Positions 62,495-64,000 of a stretch of 64,000 nucleotides of DNA are shown in pieces. Each line of letters starts with the position of its first letter. Position 1 is the first letter of the stretch. A model generated the notes under the pieces. The model had not been told where the DNA came from and did not search any database. It saw nothing but the letters and a program-made list of their open reading frames with translations. Location: positions 31,008 to 95,007 of the forward strand of contig JAJEEM010000008.1 in NCBI GenBank assembly GCA_022820995.1. Direction: 5' to 3'. The position numbers and the translations under genes were made by a program. This DNA comes from Gemmatimonadota bacterium (lineage in GTDB: Bacteria > Gemmatimonadota > Gemmatimonadetes > Palauibacterales > Palauibacteraceae).

Positions 62495-64000
62495 TGCCGC
62501 GCCGTTCCGCCGCCCGCTTCAGTTCCGCCCTCCCCGTCCTTCTCTGTGTCGGCATCGCGGCCTTCCCGGCGTGCGCCCCCGCGGACCCGGCGGCCTGCGC
62601 GCTGATCTTCTCCACGAACGACACGCACGGACGGCTGCTGCCGGCGGCACAGAGCTGGTCGGACGGACGCCCCGTCGGCGGATCCGCCGCGCTCGCGGGC
62701 TACGTGGCCCGGGAGCGCGCCACGACGCCCGAGTGTCCCCTCTTCGTCGTCTCCGGCGGCGACATCATGCAGGGGACGCCGATCTCGAACTTCACGGATG
62801 GGCGCTCGACGATCGAAGCGATGAACGGGATCGGCTACGACGCCGTCTCGATCGGGAACCACGAGTTCGACTGGGGCGTCGACATCCTCGTGGAGCGCGT
62901 GGCCGACGCGGACTTCGCCATGCTCGGCGCGAACATCTACCTCAAGGGCACCGACCGGCACCCCGAGTGGGTCCGGCCGTGGACGATCGTCGAGCGGGAC
63001 GGCGTCCGGGTCGGCTTCATCGGCGCGACGACGACGTCCACGCCGGTCGTCGCCCGGCCCTCGCTCGTGGCGGACTTCGACTTCCGGCCGATCTCCGAGG
63101 CGCTCGACCGCTACATCCCGGAGGTGCGGGCGGCCGGCGCGGACTTCGTGGTGGCGGTCATGCACGAAGGCGCCTTCTGCACCGTCGGCGCGGCGGGGGA
63201 TGCGGCGGACCCCGCGTGCCGGGGCCCGGCCCTGGACGCGCTGGCCGTGACGGCGGAACGCGTCGACTACGTCGTCACGGGACATACGCACTCGCGCGTG
63301 GAGACCGAGATCCGGGGCGTTCCCGTCATCCAGTCCTACTCGAACACGACGGCGTACGGACTCGGCCGCATCGACCGGAGCGCGGAAGGGACCGTGAGCG
63401 CGCACGGCCTCGGCGTTCGGCAGGCCTGGGCGGACGAGGTCGCGCCGGATCCGGACGTCGAGCAGCTCGTCGCCTCCTACAGCGCCGAGATATCGGCCCT
63501 CGTCGAACGCGTCGTCGTGGACCTCCCCGAGGCGCTTTCCGCCCCGAGAGACGGCGATTTCCCGCTTGGCCGAATCGTGGCCGACGCGCAGCGGCGCGCG
63601 ACCGGAGCCGATGTCGCCCTCATGAACAACGGCGGCATCCGCCGCTCCCTGCCCGCGGGGCCGGTCACCTTCGCCGACCTCTTCGAACTCCAGCCCTTCA
63701 ACAACATGCTCGTCCGCCACACGATGACCGGCGCGCAGCTCCTGCGGACGCTCGAACACTCCGCCCGGGAGGGGGACGTCGACCTGCACGCGAGCGGCAT
63801 CACCGTCCGCTACGACCCGGCGGCGCCCCTCGGCGAGCGGATTCTCGACGTGACGCTCGACGACGGATCGCCGCTCACGCCCGAGGGCCGGTACGTCGTC
63901 ACCGCCAACGATTTCATCTCGGGCGGGGGCGGCGGCTACACCGTATTCGCCGAAGCCGAAGTCATCGACCCCATGGAAGTCGCGGATCTGGAGGCGCTCG
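62494..64000 (+). CDS. Secreted 5'-nucleotidase/2',3'-cyclic phosphodiesterase (UshA-like), C-terminus cut by window edge
   Basis: The visible 502 residues belong to a bimetallic 5'-nucleotidase. A signal peptide with a lipobox-like cysteine (LPVLLCVGIAAFPAC) is followed by the metallophosphatase domain: IFSTNDTHGRLLP, VVSGGDIMQGTP, SIGNHEFDWGVD, VMHEGA and TGHTHSRVE carry the metal ligands. The C-terminal substrate domain begins about residue 340 with VALMNNGGIRRSLP and includes NDFISGGGGGYTVF. Its ATG overlaps the purF stop (TGATG), so an exported nucleotide-salvage enzyme is cotranslated with de novo purine genes. The last residues lie beyond 64000. Confidence 0.92.
   Translation, partial: MPRRSAARFSSALPVLLCVGIAAFPACAPADPAACALIFSTNDTHGRLLPAAQSWSDGRPVGGSAALAGYVARERATTPECPLFVVSGGDIMQGTPISNFTDGRSTIEAMNGIGYDAVSIGNHEFDWGVDILVERVADADFAMLGANIYLKGTDRHPEWVRPWTIVERDGVRVGFIGATTTSTPVVARPSLVADFDFRPISEALDRYIPEVRAAGADFVVAVMHEGAFCTVGAAGDAADPACRGPALDALAVTAERVDYVVTGHTHSRVETEIRGVPVIQSYSNTTAYGLGRIDRSAEGTVSAHGLGVRQAWADEVAPDPDVEQLVASYSAEISALVERVVVDLPEALSAPRDGDFPLGRIVADAQRRATGADVALMNNGGIRRSLPAGPVTFADLFELQPFNNMLVRHTMTGAQLLRTLEHSAREGDVDLHASGITVRYDPAAPLGERILDVTLDDGSPLTPEGRYVVTANDFISGGGGGYTVFAEAEVIDPMEVADLEAL

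Overview
The window is GC-rich, densely coding bacterial chromosome with no tRNA, rRNA, CRISPR array or insertion sequence that I can see. Many secreted TolB-propeller/amidohydrolase fusions, S9 peptidases, LVIVD/choice-of-anchor-B proteins and TM2 proteins, together with a single-chain PurL with PurS/PurQ and an acyl-CoA mutase with MeaB, fit a member of the Gemmatimonadota or a related GC-rich phylum. That placement is inference from gene content, not from a marker phylogeny.

Layout. 1-1.9 kb: a DUF4143 ATPase cut by the window edge, a P-loop kinase-like protein and a HicBA toxin-antitoxin pair. 2-8.4 kb: gamma-glutamyltransferase, alpha-carbonic anhydrase, a small helical protein and the first TolB-amidohydrolase fusion. 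8.4-10.9 kb: tandemly duplicated outer-membrane barrels and a TM2 protein. 10.9-21 kb (minus strand): a long run reading aspS-phoH-pgpH-ybeY-mgtE-meaB-acyl-CoA mutase, coupled by short overlaps, with rlmN divergent. 22-27 kb: LytR_C protein, YqeK, NFACT protein, ADP-ribosylglycohydrolase and a Kv-type channel. 27-36 kb (minus strand): TerB-acyl-CoA oxidase fusion, double-CDGSH protein, choice-of-anchor-B protein, VapBC, trpA and an S9 peptidase. 36-45.4 kb: an orphan ribbon-helix-helix antitoxin, a membrane-anchored unknown, arginase, and two adjacent TolB-amidohydrolase fusions, the second split by one in-frame TGA. 45.4-52.6 kb: the minus-strand trp block (trpC-trpF-trpB, then a peroxidase-like gene, a VOC protein and a periplasmic binding protein), divergent lexA, and trpD. 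52.6-64 kb: truA, an HtrA protease, and the purine operon purB-purC-purS-purQ-purL-purF ending in a secreted 5'-nucleotidase that runs off the window.

The most notable observation is at 47706-47708. The AhpD-like gene directly behind trpB carries an in-frame TGA exactly where the family has the second cysteine of its CxxC motif. A perfect 7-bp stem with a GGG loop starts 10 nt after the TGA, within the known geometry of a bacterial SECIS element. I read this as a CxxU selenoprotein of 181 residues. Gene finders would report it as two fragments or drop it.

Other points: an 18-bp perfect palindrome present twice, phased 11-bp repeats in the aspS/rlmN divergent region, apparently leaderless promoters in front of the DUF4143 ATPase and vapB, a CDGSH frame that never closes before the acyl-CoA oxidase gene, and trp genes dispersed to three sites. 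Many long ORFs on the opposite strand or in other frames are shadows caused by GC-rich codon use and are left out.
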